Shown piece by piece: positions 11,915 to 22,923 of a stretch of DNA of 64,000 nt (the stretch's first letter is position 1; every line of letters starts with the position of its first letter). A program made the position numbers and the translations under genes. Source of the DNA: Megamerina dolium (lineage: Eukaryota > Arthropoda > Insecta > Diptera > Megamerinidae); contig OY978525.1 of the NCBI GenBank assembly GCA_963854835.1, positions 47,203,196 through 47,267,195 on the forward strand, read 5' to 3'. The notes below the pieces were generated by a model. That model worked only from the letters and a program-made list of their open reading frames with translations. It searched no databases and was not told the origin of the DNA.

Positions 11915-12201
11915 CTTTACAGAATCCCAGAATTACAGAATACAGAATTTTTATTCTGTGAGCGTTTAATTCTATTTGAGTTACCTTGTTCGATCACTGG
12001 ATTCTGTTAATAATAACTGCAACACTTATTTTATACAACTATATACAGCAACAATTTATTTAATAAACACTATTTACAATCACTGTTTATAATCAACTAT
12101 TTACAATAACACTTTAATGTACTAGCAACTTTTGCAACTGTATAGATGTTTGCGCAGTCACGTTCGGAATTCGATTGATTTTTCACTTCTCAACACTGGT
12201 T

Positions 12202-12212
12202 CTATTTATACT
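12202..12212 (-). promoter_or_regulatory. TATA-like box in Gypsy LTR
   Basis: The minus strand reads AGTATAAATAG about 350 bp inside the LTR, upstream of the leader and Gag. Its position suits the element's own promoter. No initiator element was established. Confidence 0.4.
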
Positions 12213-12515
12213 CTGTTGGCAACACCCCAGAATCTTCCTTTATCGAGATTCTTCTCTTCCTTTCTCGTTGGCTTGTTCTGGTTATCGCTTATTTCTTTTT
12301 GTTGACATTCGTTTCGATGCTGCCAATAATGTCAGTCACAATAGTGATGAGTAATTAACTATCGATACTCGTTACAATATAATAATATAATAATAACATA
12401 ATATAATATATATAACATATAATATATAATATAATAATATAATAATAACATGATAATATAATATATATATAACATATATTATATAATATAATAATTACAA
12501 TGATTTTATAATGTA

Positions 12516-12557
12516 GTGAGCCAAAGCGCATAATAGGCGAATACCATTTTGGCTCAC
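12516..12557. repeat. Hairpin at the LTR 5' end
   Basis: The arms GTGAGCCAAA (12516-12525) and TTTGGCTCAC (12548-12557) are perfect inverted repeats. The same arms occur in the LTR fragment at 38948-38991 around a loop of different sequence, so the arms are better conserved than the loop. Confidence 0.85.
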
Positions 12558-12561
12558 AACA

Positions 12562-13301
12562 TCTCTCCCCACTATAAGAAAAAAACTTTAAATAATTATA
12601 GTTTTTTATCATTTATTTAATTTAATTCACAAAACTGTTTAGATAACATATTTTTATTATTAAATCATATTGTAATGAAGTATGGCAGGATCGCCATGTA
12701 ATGAATCAAATTGATTGCTATATTGCTCGTGTCAGTGAGATATTTGCTCTGGGCAAGGATTGCCTCATGAAGGACTAACCAACTAGGCTAACCAGTAAAT
12801 ATTGTCTCAGTCCAACGTCTGTCAAAGCGGTTGCACCGATCCATCAATTGACAGCTCGTGTGTTGCCACTACAAGCTTGACATAAAATGAGAATAAACCA
12901 CAGCGTATTAGTGTTAGTTTAATTCTGATTTTTATTTTCGAATATGAGCTCTATTTATACCACATAATTCTTTCCAGAATTTCCAATATTTCCATCCATT
13001 TTCATATGCTAACCTAGATCAATCAACACCTAGGTTGCAGCATAAACCAATGCTTAGATTTGCGTTAATTGGTCATACATATATAATACTTAGAGTGGTG
13101 ACACAATAATTCATAATTGTGTAAACACAATATAATGATATTCTGTATCAATGCAAGTGATCGAAAATATCAGTATATCATGTTGCCTGTGCATTTCAAG
13201 AAAAGCGAAATGTAAACAAAAGTGAAACAAAAATAGATATGTATGTATGAACATGTATGTACATAATGATATACATATGTGTAGTTGATGCAAGCATATT
13301 T
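12562..13301. other. Unassigned flank between Gypsy LTR and hAT
   Basis: This is about 740 bp of AT-rich sequence with no convincing open frame. It contains ordinary non-coding DNA plus short motifs such as GTATGTAC that became the hAT target. I see nothing else. Confidence 0.5.
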
Positions 13302-13309
13302 GTATGTAC

Positions 13310-13323
13310 TAGGGATTGCAATT
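13310..13323 (+). repeat. hAT left terminal inverted repeat
   Basis: It reads TAGGGATTGCAATT and matches the right end exactly in reverse complement. CCGGGATCCCGG follows immediately. Confidence 0.92.
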
Positions 13324-13579
13324 CCGGGATCCCGGTGTTTTTTCAGTACCGAATATCCCGGGATCAGTCGATGCCAATCCCGGGACTTACGAAAACAATT
13401 TTTTTTTGGCTAAACTTAGAATTACATAAATTTTGATCTAAAGTTTGCAACATTGGGTAATCGTCAAGGGTTTGCAACACTTTTTGTGAAAACAGCTGAT
13501 TATGCAATGCATGTCAGGTGGAAAATAGCTCGCAAATGCAGCAGAATTATTAAAGCGATAAAATAAATTTCAGCCAAAA

Positions 13580-15595
13580 ATGTCTGACACACACAGCAGT
13601 ACTGGTAAATGATATATTAAATTTAATTAAATTACATTTTTAACGAACCATATTATTTACAGCGTTTATACCACATACGACTAAATCGCACGATCCCCAA
13701 TCAGTTTGGTCACACTTTTTGGTCGCCAGCGACAAAAGTGAAGCTGCAAAGTGCATAAAATGCGGCCAAATTTTATTAACAAAGTGAGGATCGACAAAAG
13801 GCCTGCACACCCACTTAAAAGTGCACAACATCAAAGTTTCCGTAACACAAAAGGATCGTAGTGATGAAACAATCGAGCTGCCTTGCAAGTAACCAAAACT
13901 CACCCAGTTTTTTGAAAAAAGAATGGACAGAAGCCTTCCTGCAGTGTTAGCTCGTATGACTGCTGTTGACGGCATAACTTTCTCCGCTTTTGTTAAGTCG
14001 GAAGATTTACGATGCATGATGCGTACGAGTGGGCTTGACGTCCCAAATTCGCAAAACACTATAAGATCGATAGTTCTCAAATATCATAAGAAAATCCAAA
14101 ATATTACAATTGCGGAAATTGAAGCTGTAAAAAACCGAGGAGATAAATTCAGCTTAGTTTTCGATGAATGGACATCTACGTCAAACAGGCATTTCCTCAA
14201 CATTAATATATTTTCTAAATCAAAATTTTGGAATTGTGGCCTATTGCGTTATAAAATTTCAATGACTGCAGAAGTTTGTGTCGAAATGCTGGCTGAACGC
14301 TTGAAAGAAATTAAATTGAATCTATCGCATGATGTAGTCGCCATCACCACTGATGAGGCCAGTACGATGAAGAAGGCTGGGCGGCTAATAGAACCATACC
14401 AGCAGCTTTGCTTTGCGCATGGCCTACAGTTGGCAATTATCGATGTGTTGTACAAAGTAGAATCAATACCATCAACTTATGGTAGGAGCTATGAACATAC
14501 TCATATTTATAAAGTACTTGTCCAAAATTTTCGTACATGTTAGCATATTTTTTAGATGAAAATTCGGAAGAGAATGAGTCAAAAGTGGAAGATTTGGAGG
14601 ACGACGATGGCCTTGTACTTGATCGAAGCGAGAAAGTTAAGTATACAGAAAATTATAATTTTGGAAAAATTATAGGGAAAGTCCGAAAAACTGTTCGGAT
14701 GTTTCGAAAATCACCGACTAAAAATGAAATTTTGCAGCGTTATGTTAAACTGCAGCACAACAAAGAGCTGAAGCTTATTTTGGATTGTAAAACGAGGTGG
14801 AGTAGCATGTTAGACATGTTACAGAGATTTATTTTATTAGCAAACTGCATTAAAAAAGCAACAATTGATATTAAAACCACTTCCTTGCTTGACGACGAAT
14901 ATCAAGTTATTAAAGAAGCTTTCATTCTTCAACCAATTAAAGTTACCATCGAAGCTTTATGCTCTCGTAAAATGGATTTATACAAATGCGATGTAGCATT
15001 AAATTTTATGCTCGATGAAATAAAAAAAAAGAAATCTAATTTGAGCAATTATTTGTTTAGCAAACTTGTTGAAAGAATCAAGCAGCGAAGAACAATTCTC
15101 TCAGACGTTTACTCTTTTTTAACTAATCCAAATAATATTATTGATATTATATATGACTTTTCTGAAACTCCATCTTTGATTAACATTAAAAAAGAGCTTA
15201 AAAGTATACTCCTTAAAATAGATAATCAGCTTTATTGCGAAATAACTGATAATGAGAATATTGACGAAACTGAGGAAAACGAGATAGTAAACTTAAAAGA
15301 TAAATTGAGTCAAGTTTTAAATAGCAGCTCGCAAACTATGCTTAATAGAAAAACGTATACTATATCAGAAGCGTTAGATACAGAAATCGATATCTTTTCG
15401 AGAGGTGGCGATAGAGGCTTTTATCTGCAGAAAGCATATGATTTTTTATCCACAATCCAACCGACAAGTGTTGAAGCAGAAAGATGCTTCTCATCTGCAG
15501 GATTTACCTGCAACAAATTTAGATCGAGATTAGAGGACAATACTCTTAATGCTCTAATATGTTTAAGATATCATTTTAATCAAAATAAGGAGTAA
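13580..15595 (+). pseudogene. hAT transposase, one intron, three disabling changes
   Basis: A short first exon (ATG at 13580) is followed by a likely 58-bp intron (13605-13662, GTAAAT to TTACAG). Exon 2 then encodes a BED zinc finger: SVWSHFLVA, C-x2-C in AAKCIKCGQ, and LHTHLKVH. In-frame stops occur at 13785 (TGA) and 13890 (TAA). The frame continues from 13923 to 14543 with the catalytic core (LVFDEWTSTSNRHFLNI; ITTDEASTM; FAHGLQLAI). A frameshift near 14540 leads to 14537-15595, which ends in the hAT C-terminal dimerisation motif (TSVEAERCFSSAGF). The enzyme would cut and paste the element in intact relatives. Confidence 0.92.
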
Positions 15596-16056
15596 GCTTT
15601 CAGATTCTTGAATATTCTTTTTATATGTTTTTTAAACTTATCAGGTCAGATGTACGAGTTTTATATTTTTTTACTTGTACGTGATATTTTCGTTACTTAA
15701 TTATATTATAGCATGTAATGCTTTTACCTGTCGATCTCAAACGGTGATTTAAATCAACTTAATATCAGTAGCTACTTCTGTACCAAATATATTTGTACTT
15801 TTGTTTATTTTGTTTTTTTGTGTTCATTAATAAAATAAATCTATTGCTTTAATAAATGTATGAATTGTTAAACAAATGTACATAACAAAAGTCGTTTTCA
15901 TGTTGTACTTACTTAATAGGTGAATACAAATGTTTTACACTTTTTTTTGGCAACAAATTTTTAAGAAATCAAAAAGGTGTAAATGCCGAAATATCCCGGG
16001 ATCCCGGGATTATCATTTTCAAGTCCCGAAAATCCCGGGATCAGTGAAAACCCGAA

Positions 16057-16070
16057 AATTGCAATCCCTA
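16057..16070 (-). repeat. hAT right terminal inverted repeat
   Basis: It reads AATTGCAATCCCTA on the plus strand, directly next to the GTATGTAC target duplication. Confidence 0.92.
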
Positions 16071-16078
16071 GTATGTAC

Positions 16079-19072
16079 GTAATGTATTGTTGTACAGTAC
16101 AGTATATTGCTATGCACAATGGTATGCATATGCGATGATATGGTACCACTACAATATATACTGTGTATGGATATTGTGTATCTTAATGTTTTATACCTAT
16201 TTTTATAACTTATTAGCTTCTACTTGCAATATACCACCTCGGATGCTGGTTTTGTTGGTTCCCCGTCACTGTAGACCCGCTTTCTTCTGTTATACTGTGA
16301 TTAGAAGAATTTTATCTTGTTAACTCCGTCACTGCTTTACTTTTTGCTCTCGATGTTGAAGCTATTTTAATGTTTCGAGGAGGATTTATTTAAAATGTGA
16401 AATGTAGCTCGCTGCACTGCACTCTTTTATCTTTGCGTTTTCATGTGTGACGGTTACCATTGTTTCAATTGGTTGAGTTGTAGGACTAGTTTTTTCTCTC
16501 TCGATCATGCTACTTTTTTATATTACGTAGATTTTTTGCTCACCGTAATATACCGTGGTCTCCTATGTGTGTTTAGTTATATTACTCCATTTTAGCTCAG
16601 CGTTGTTAGTGTGATCGTTTCTGCTGCTATTTCTTTTATACTCGTGTAACTGTCGATGTAATCTGTTTATCAGTTGCCTATTTTTGCAATATTTATACTT
16701 CAGCATCACTTACAAAATGGAGACAAGTTCAGCGCACGAATTTCGTCTGGTATGTACATTTTCTCTCAACATACCGCATTCAACATCATATAGTGTGATT
16801 TTTTTTTTTGGTTGCAACTAAACCCAGCGCTAAATGCGCGACAACTGAGTCAACAATAGGCGATCACCATCCGGATAAAAAGTAATACAAGAGTCTTGAA
16901 CAATCCAAGTACTTCATGACCATGCTGCTTATTCCGTTGACTTCATTTAACGATGTACCGCTTGGTTCAGTAGATATTGGAGTTTATGTATATGTAACTT
17001 TAACTCGATTAGCTCTCGAACGGTTAGATCATGTATGTGGGCATTTATATTCGAAAGGCATCGGATATAGTATGTGTAACACACTCTATATGTGTTCTTT
17101 AAGAGACCAATGCCAATGCTTTTATCCCTGTCATCATATATAATAGAGTGATACTGCTACTAGAAAATCACTGCAGAGGGTTTCAAACTCCTTTTTTTGC
17201 ACCTCCAAGGCAAAAGTACTATGCGAGAAAGTTGCGAGAAAGAAGTAAAAAACACTTGGAATTCAATACCATATGTAATATTTAATTTAATAAGTAATAT
17301 GCAATTTAATTTAAAATACAGTATTTAAATAATTCAACACCAGAACCGCTTGTTAGCACCTTGTTAGCTTGTTGTTTCTTGTCCGTTGTGAAATTACAAA
17401 AGTTAAGGATCATTTTTCTATCGTCGGGGGCGTATAAAAATAAAGAATAATTGTTCAATAGGCCAATTAAATATTCGAGTATGAGTGGATTTGTATAGTT
17501 TCTCTTGAAATCACATTTAATATATTTTCTGATTACCCCTGGTTAGGCCTAATGCAAATGGTATGTGCAATATGAGTGAGATATGATCACGATATTATTA
17601 TTGCACATATACCAATTAAATACACCTCAATTAATGAGAAGAAGAAAATAAGTGGGAACAAAAAACCACAATAGAGCAAATGAAAGTACGCTTTGACCAC
17701 GACATAACAATATCAATTGTCCGATAATATATTCTGTTGTACCTTCTAATAATTTTCTTTTTCAATTCTGGCCTATATGAGAGAGTGTATAAAGGGAGTA
17801 ATATGTAACTCAGCGAGAGATTCGCTGTAAGTTAGATAGGCAAGATTAGCATAGAAAAAAAAAAAAAAATAATAATAATAATAAAATAAAGAAACCAACA
17901 ATAATATCTTTTAAACAATTTGTTAAATATTTTTACTACTTTGAGCGGGATGTAGCGTAATATAAGAAACAACGTTTGTAGAAACAATAATAATATACCT
18001 TATTTTTCATACATACATATATAAAAATTAGTAGTATGTATTAGAAATTTTCAATATATTCCATATCAATATGTACCATGTAATGTTCCTTTATTGCCAA
18101 TATGGGCTTACTGAACGTTGCGAGCCGGCTCGAAGGATCAATGATCAGCAGGGATCGATTGAATGCCGGTTGGCTGGCACAGTTTAGAGGTACACCTGCC
18201 TTAGGTTGCGTAAGTGGTAGAGTTGATGATATGCAGCTTCGGTTTTGGATATTGTTTCTTTAAATGCACTATTTGCACTTATTATTTTTCTGTTTTGTGT
18301 AGTGTACAATTATAATGTATTAAATTTAGTGTTTTCGATGTTTTTTATTTCTTTTTTGTAATTAATTATTTTATATTCACTAATGTTTAAAAGTTTCACT
18401 GTAAAAAAACTTATTTCAATATTAAAATTCACTTGACTTATGGGTTCTTATCAGATAATAATCATCAAAACAAAACCAACAAAAAAGGCAAGAAGAACAG
18501 GAAAAACACATGGAGTGTAGGACATAGCGTAGACACCTATTTAATTATTTTTTTACAAGCTCTAAAACTAATTTTGTTTTCTTATTATTAGAATTATATC
18601 TAATAATTCTAGTATGTTCTTATAATCAGAATTTGTTCTATTTGTTTGTTGTAATTTTTTAAAGTTGTATAATTTTACTTTTAGAGAAACATTATTTGTG
18701 TATATTGTATTTACAATGTGAGTTTTATATATTAATTTATCTTTGCCAACAATTAAAACTATGGAAATGCATTTAATAACAACGTTCCAATTTCCTCCTG
18801 TTGCCATAACCAACTTTTCTGTAATCTTCAATTGTACATATTTTCATCTCAGACCATTAAAGATAGAATGGTAACCTGCTATTTTATTCTAGGTTATTTT
18901 CTAAGTTCTATCTCTACATTCTATTCTATTCTTTTTTATTTTTTTATCTCTGCAATTATAACTTCGACCTATCTTTTAAAATATTTCTTAAACCTATTCT
19001 TATATTAACTCGAATATGGTTATCTTGTTGTATGAAAATGCTTTGATTCTATCAATTTTCCTTATTTAATTA
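16079..19072. other. Three kb without an identifiable gene
   Basis: No frame here resembles a known family. Two small points: an ATG in good context at 16717 is followed after 11 codons by GTATGT, resembling a first exon, and a GC-richer island at 18105-18260 is open on both strands for about 50 codons. Around 17790-17890 a TATAAAGG box, a short GC-rich leader and AATAAA suggest an old LTR remnant. None is strong. Confidence 0.4.
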
Positions 19073-19074
19073 TA

Positions 19075-19104
19075 AAGGGTTATCCATTTCGCGGTTTCAA
19101 AAGT
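19075..19104 (+). repeat. Left ITR of Tc1/mariner element
   Basis: It starts AAGGGTTATCCATTTCGCGG and is 30 bp long. The only mismatch with the right ITR is C versus T at position 16. Confidence 0.93.
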
Positions 19105-19188
19105 GTAGGGCTAGAATTCGACATCTGTCAAACTGAGTGGTTAAAACAATTTCTTTCTTTTTCAGTTCAGAGTCTGACATTTGCGAAA

Positions 19189-20286
19189 ATGGATCGCTTA
19201 ACTATCGCACAACGCATTAAAATTGTAAAAACCTACTACAAAAATGGTGATTCTGCCACAGCCACATATCGTGCTTTAAGAGGAGATTATGGTTTACATA
19301 ATCGTCCAACTACGCAAGCAATTATCAAAATTGTGAAGAAATATGAAGAGACTGGATCGGTTACAGATATTGTAAGGCCTGTGCATCATCGTTTCGCTCG
19401 TACCACCGAAAATATCGACCCGAATGTGTCGATTCCTCGTCGTTCTCAGGAATTAGGACTGTATTACGGCACATTATGGCGTATTTTGCATTTGGATCTA
19501 CACCTACATCCATATAAAATCCAGCTCACACAACAACTGAAGCCAGCTGACCATTCACAACGTCGTAGATACGTCGAATGGGTGCTTGAACAACAGGCGG
19601 TGGACGGCGATTTTTCGAACAAAATTTTCTTCAGTGACGAAGCACATTTCTCATTAGGTGGGTATGTTAACAAACAAAATTGTCGTATTTGGGGTTCTGA
19701 GAATCCTCAAGTAATTGAAGAGAGGCCACTACATCCACAAAAAGTCACTGCTTGGTGCGCTCTTTGGTCCGGAGGTGTGATTGGACCTTACTTCTTCGAA
19801 AACGACGATGGAACGACTGTCACCGTCAATTCGGAGCGTTATGGTCATATGATAACCGATTTTTTTTTGCCTGCTATTGAAGAATACGACTTAGAGAATA
19901 TGTGGTTTCAACAAGACGGTGCCACATGCCACACAACTCGAGCGAATATGGCTTTATTGCTAGAGAAATTTTCTGGCCGCGTAATTTCTCGTCGTGGCGA
20001 TATCAAGTGGCCACCAAGATCATGCGATTTGACACCGCTTGACTTTTTTTTGTGGGGCTACGCGAAAGACTGTGTTTATGCAGATAAACCTTTAACTCTT
20101 GAGCACCTAAAAACCAACATTCGTCACGTTATGGCTGAGATACCGCCCAATATGTGTCAAAAAGTGGTCGAAAATTACCTCAAAAGAATCGATGCTTGCA
20201 ACAATTCGCGTGGTGGTCATTTAAATGATGTAGTATTTCACATAATGTCAACGTTCAAACTTTATAATAAAAAAGAAATATCATGA
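19189..20286 (+). CDS. Tc1/mariner-superfamily transposase, intact
   Basis: A 365-codon open frame from ATG at 19189 to the TGA ending at 20286. The N-terminal helix-turn-helix region opens MDRLTIAQRIKIVKTYY, then a second HTH (VSIPRRSQELGL) and the catalytic domain. The likely catalytic acids are D150 (FFSDEAHFS), D243 (FQQDGATCHTT) and D280 (SCDLTPLDFFLWGY). The 92-residue first spacing equals that of Mos1, but the second is 36 rather than 34, so it belongs to a DD36D-type group rather than classical mariner. The protein would bind the ITRs and move the element to TA sites in the nucleus. The start is chosen because it is the first ATG after the left ITR and opens with the HTH. Confidence 0.93.
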   Translation: MDRLTIAQRIKIVKTYYKNGDSATATYRALRGDYGLHNRPTTQAIIKIVKKYEETGSVTDIVRPVHHRFARTTENIDPNVSIPRRSQELGLYYGTLWRILHLDLHLHPYKIQLTQQLKPADHSQRRRYVEWVLEQQAVDGDFSNKIFFSDEAHFSLGGYVNKQNCRIWGSENPQVIEERPLHPQKVTAWCALWSGGVIGPYFFENDDGTTVTVNSERYGHMITDFFLPAIEEYDLENMWFQQDGATCHTTRANMALLLEKFSGRVISRRGDIKWPPRSCDLTPLDFFLWGYAKDCVYADKPLTLEHLKTNIRHVMAEIPPNMCQKVVENYLKRIDACNNSRGGHLNDVVFHIMSTFKLYNKKEIS

Positions 20287-20320
20287 TAAAAAATATTTTA
20301 TATGTGTTTTATTTACATTT

Positions 20321-20350
20321 ACTTTTGAAACCGCAAAATGGATAACCCTT
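20321..20350 (-). repeat. Right ITR of Tc1/mariner element
   Basis: In reverse complement it starts AAGGGTTATCCATTTTGCGG and matches the left ITR at 29 of 30 positions. Confidence 0.93.
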
Positions 20351-20639
20351 TATTTCGCCAGTGCACATGGGTACCCACACACTGAATTAAAATTCAACAT
20401 GATTTGCAACAGATACGGTTATACACATGAACATGGGAACTTGCCCTGTTCTATGTCCTGAAACATAACTAATAGTTCTTTTTCTTACTTCAAAATATTG
20501 AATTTTATATTTTAACAGTAGTTATCTAATTGCATTATTTCACCACAAACACTGTTAATTCGTTTTTGTTAAATTACGATTACTTATTAATGAAAATGTT
20601 TTAGTAAATTATTAAGGGCTGTCCACATATATCACTTCG

Positions 20640-21613
20640 TATGGTCCAGTCCAGATGAGCCTAAATTGTTTGCCTAGTCTGGTTTCTGAATAGTAGTTTA
20701 TCTCCCTTTATCATACTGAATTTTAGCTGATTTCTTTGCCTTTCCTTCATTTTCCCTTACTAGTTCATGTGATCTCTGCAATTGGTATTTTAGTACTTTA
20801 TTTTGGTCATCCGTCATATTTTTGTCTTCAGAATTGTTGGTATATCGAGATTAAATCCGTATAGAACACTAAATGTCGTTCGTTTTGTCGAACTATGTGC
20901 ATGCATCGCTGATGCTAACCACTGGTCCCAATTAGACCCTAAAGGTCTGTGGCTTCTTTCTAAAGAACCATTTGCCTGTGGATCACACTGTGTTATATGA
21001 AATTTTTTGACACCTTGCATGTGTCTGAAAATAATTTTGATGTAAAACTCGTATCATTATCAGTAATTAAAATTTTCGGTATGTTATATCGTGCGATAAT
21101 TTCGTTGTAAAAAGCTTTTCCTACTGTGCTTGCTTCTGCATCTGGTATAGCTACACAAATAAAAAATTTAGAAAGATGGTCTTAAATATGAGAATATATT
21201 TGTTTCTCTGAAAGAATTCCTACCACGTCCATATATACCTTTTCAAACGGCTTAGAAAGTGTATCTGTTAATATCATTGGCATTTTCGTAATCCTCGAGC
21301 TCTTGTTAATTTGATATTTTTGACAATTTTTAACATATTCTGTATTTTGGCTTCGCATGCTTTTCCACCTATAGTGTCTTCTAATCCTGAAATAAATTTT
21401 TAGGGCACCATGGTGTCCTCCTAAATGTGAGTCATGGAAGTTGCGAAGTACCATCAATATATCTATTTCGTTGGCGATGACTTCCGCATTCTTATTCTCT
21501 TGATTTTCTGCGCTCTCATCTAGTTCTAACTCATCATTAGAACTTTCCTCAGATTTTCCTTGACTTTCAGTTTCATCGACTTTATTCGTCGCCATAGAAC
21601 AAGTCACAACCAT
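20640..21613 (-). pseudogene. Gypsy-type integrase remnant (second family)
   Basis: On the minus strand, 21613-21182 carries an acidic linker and the H2C2 zinc-binding region: HDSHLGGHHG keeps both histidines, but the second cysteine is tyrosine (CQKYQ). The start of the catalytic core follows (VYMDVVGI). A later piece (21020-20814) holds the conserved CDPQANGSLERSH glutamate region. Translation of 20810-20640 resembles the integrase C-terminal linker (RSHELVRENEG) but has stops. The family differs from the SAP-Gag Gypsy; the overall look suggests the 17.6/297-like group, which is a guess. Confidence 0.78.
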
Positions 21614-22023
21614 TGTTAACTTATGATTCGGTTGCGGAACTCTGCTGAGCGAATTTAAATTTTGCGTCCTTCTTGAGCACTTTATTAATTGGCAGTGCTA
21701 TTTACTAAACATGAAATGCCTGAACAACTTTCTTATTTCTCAGTACAGGGATATTTTTAACACATTTTACCTTACCAGGATCTGGTAATGCCTCTTCCGT
21801 AGAGCATGTATGATCTAGGTAAATTATATATTTTCTTAGTAACTAGTAACGCGTGCCTTTTGTTTACAGCTGGGGTGAACGCTTAGTCTGCCAGGATCGA
21901 AACAAGAGGGACGCAGACAAACTCTTGTTGTGGGAGGAGAACCGAATTACACAATACTTATTCAATGAATAAGTAAATTCACCGACACTGGGAGTATTCG
22001 GCTCGGTCGGTGTACCTTACCCA
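21614..22023. other. Unassigned, probably Gypsy-derived
   Basis: This lies directly upstream (minus sense) of the integrase remnant and probably belongs to the same element, between RNase H and integrase, but no motif survives. It ends at the RTE target site CTTCTTTAATT (22024-22034). Confidence 0.4.
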
Positions 22024-22034
22024 CTTCTTTAATT

Positions 22035-22912
22035 GTTGTTGTTGTTGTTATGTGGCCATAACAACCGAATATCGATTTAGGCCGAAAATAACATGCTTCG
22101 CCAGCCATCTCTGTTCTTCTCTAGCTGGCGCCAGTTAGAAATTCCAAGCGCCGTCAGGTTCTCCAGTACTTGGTCTTTCCACCGGAGGTTTGGTCTTCCT
22201 CTTTTGCGTCGTCCTCCAGCGGGTTCCGAATATAACACCTTCTTAGCTGGAGCGTGTTCTTCCATTCCCTCGACATGACCTAGCCAGCGCAGCCGCTGGA
22301 TTTTGATGCGCTTTACTATGTCAATATCGGCATACAGCTCGTACAGCTCATGGTTGTACCTTATTCGGTACTCGCCACCAACGCAAATAGGTCCAAAGAT
22401 CTTGCGTAGGACTTTTCTCTCGAAAACTCCAAGTATTCGCTCATCCGAGGTGGAAATTGTCCAGGCTTCAGCGCCATATGTTAGGACAGGCATGATGAGA
22501 GACTTGTAGAGTGTAATTTTCGTTCTTCGAGAGAGGGCTCGACTTCTCAATTGCTTACTCAGCCCAAAGTAACACCTGTTAGCAAGAGTTATCCTACGCA
22601 TGATCTCCAAGCTGACGTCATTACTGCTGTTAATGCTGGTTCCAAGATAGACAAAGTCCCTTACTACTTCAAAAGCGTAGTTGTCAACAGTGACGTGCTG
22701 TCCAAGACGCCGGGACTCTTTGTTTGTTGACACTAGATACTTCGTCTTGCCCTCGTTCACCGTGAGACCCATCCGACGCGACTCTCTTTCCAACTCTGAG
22801 AATGCTGCACTGACTGCTCGCGTGTTCATGCCGATTATGTCAATATCGTCGGCATACGCTAACAGCATGACACTTTTGTTGAAGATAGTGCCATTATGTC
22901 GTAGATCAGCAG
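22035..22912 (-). mobile_element. 5'-truncated RTE LINE insertion with 11-bp target duplication
   Basis: Perfect copies of CTTCTTTAATT flank the insertion (22024-22034 and 22913-22923). The minus-strand 3' end finishes GGCCACATAA followed by (CAA)n, the short simple-repeat tail usual for RTE elements. The copy begins abruptly inside the RT, the typical result of incomplete reverse transcription. The frame it contains is open throughout, so it is relatively young. Confidence 0.92.
22077..22912 (-). pseudogene. RTE reverse transcriptase C-terminal part
   Basis: The open frame holds RT motif C (AYADDIDIIG), the thumb and connection region (VYLGTSINSSN) and the conserved tail (QRLRWLGHVEGM; GRPNLRWKDQV). 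Everything upstream of motif C, including the endonuclease and motifs A and B, is missing because of 5' truncation. It is very similar to the homologous part of the full-length copy at 41462-44625, which has CADD instead of YADD. Confidence 0.92.
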
Positions 22913-22923
22913 CTTCTTTAATT

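Larger units (their letters stand above)
8355..12561 (-). mobile_element. Gypsy (Ty3) retrotransposon, copy 2, 3'-truncated
   Basis: Read on the minus strand this has a 5' LTR (12561-12005), gag and most of pol. It lacks integrase and the 3' LTR, ending at the BEL junction near 8355. Related pieces occur at 3162-5106 (minus), 34721-35830 (plus), 38886-38994 (LTR end) and at the window end, so this is a multicopy family here. All copies carry independent breaks. Confidence 0.88.
12005..12561 (-). repeat. 5' LTR of Gypsy copy 2
   Basis: On the minus strand the repeat starts TGTTGTGAGCC and appears to end TTATTAACA next to the Gag leader. It contains a terminal hairpin, a long TA/TAA-rich tract (about 12370-12505), a TATA-like box and AATAAA near its 3' side. 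The inner boundary is inferred from the TGTT/AACA ends because no second LTR is attached. I found no convincing TGG-type primer-binding site beside it. Confidence 0.65.
13310..16070 (+). mobile_element. hAT transposon with terminal repeats and 8-bp target duplication
   Basis: The ends TAGGGATTGCAATT (13310-13323) and AATTGCAATCCCTA (16057-16070) are exact inverted repeats. Both sides carry GTATGTAC (13302-13309 and 16071-16078), a perfect 8-bp target duplication, as expected for hAT. Multiple CCCGGGAT-type palindromes lie just inside both ends and may be transposase binding sites. The 2761-bp length suits an autonomous element, but its transposase is broken. Confidence 0.95.
19075..20350 (+). 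mobile_element. Complete Tc1/mariner-superfamily transposon
   Basis: The element is flanked by TA on both sides (19073-19074, 20351-20352). Its 30-bp terminal inverted repeats differ at a single base. It contains one uninterrupted transposase gene and short non-coding ends. The 1276-bp length, TA target and ITR structure are typical of the superfamily. It is the only element in the window without any visible defect. Confidence 0.95.

Noticed and set aside
12355..12612. An 85-codon minus-strand frame
   Set aside because: It is a low-complexity translation of the TA/TAA-rich part of the Gypsy LTR.
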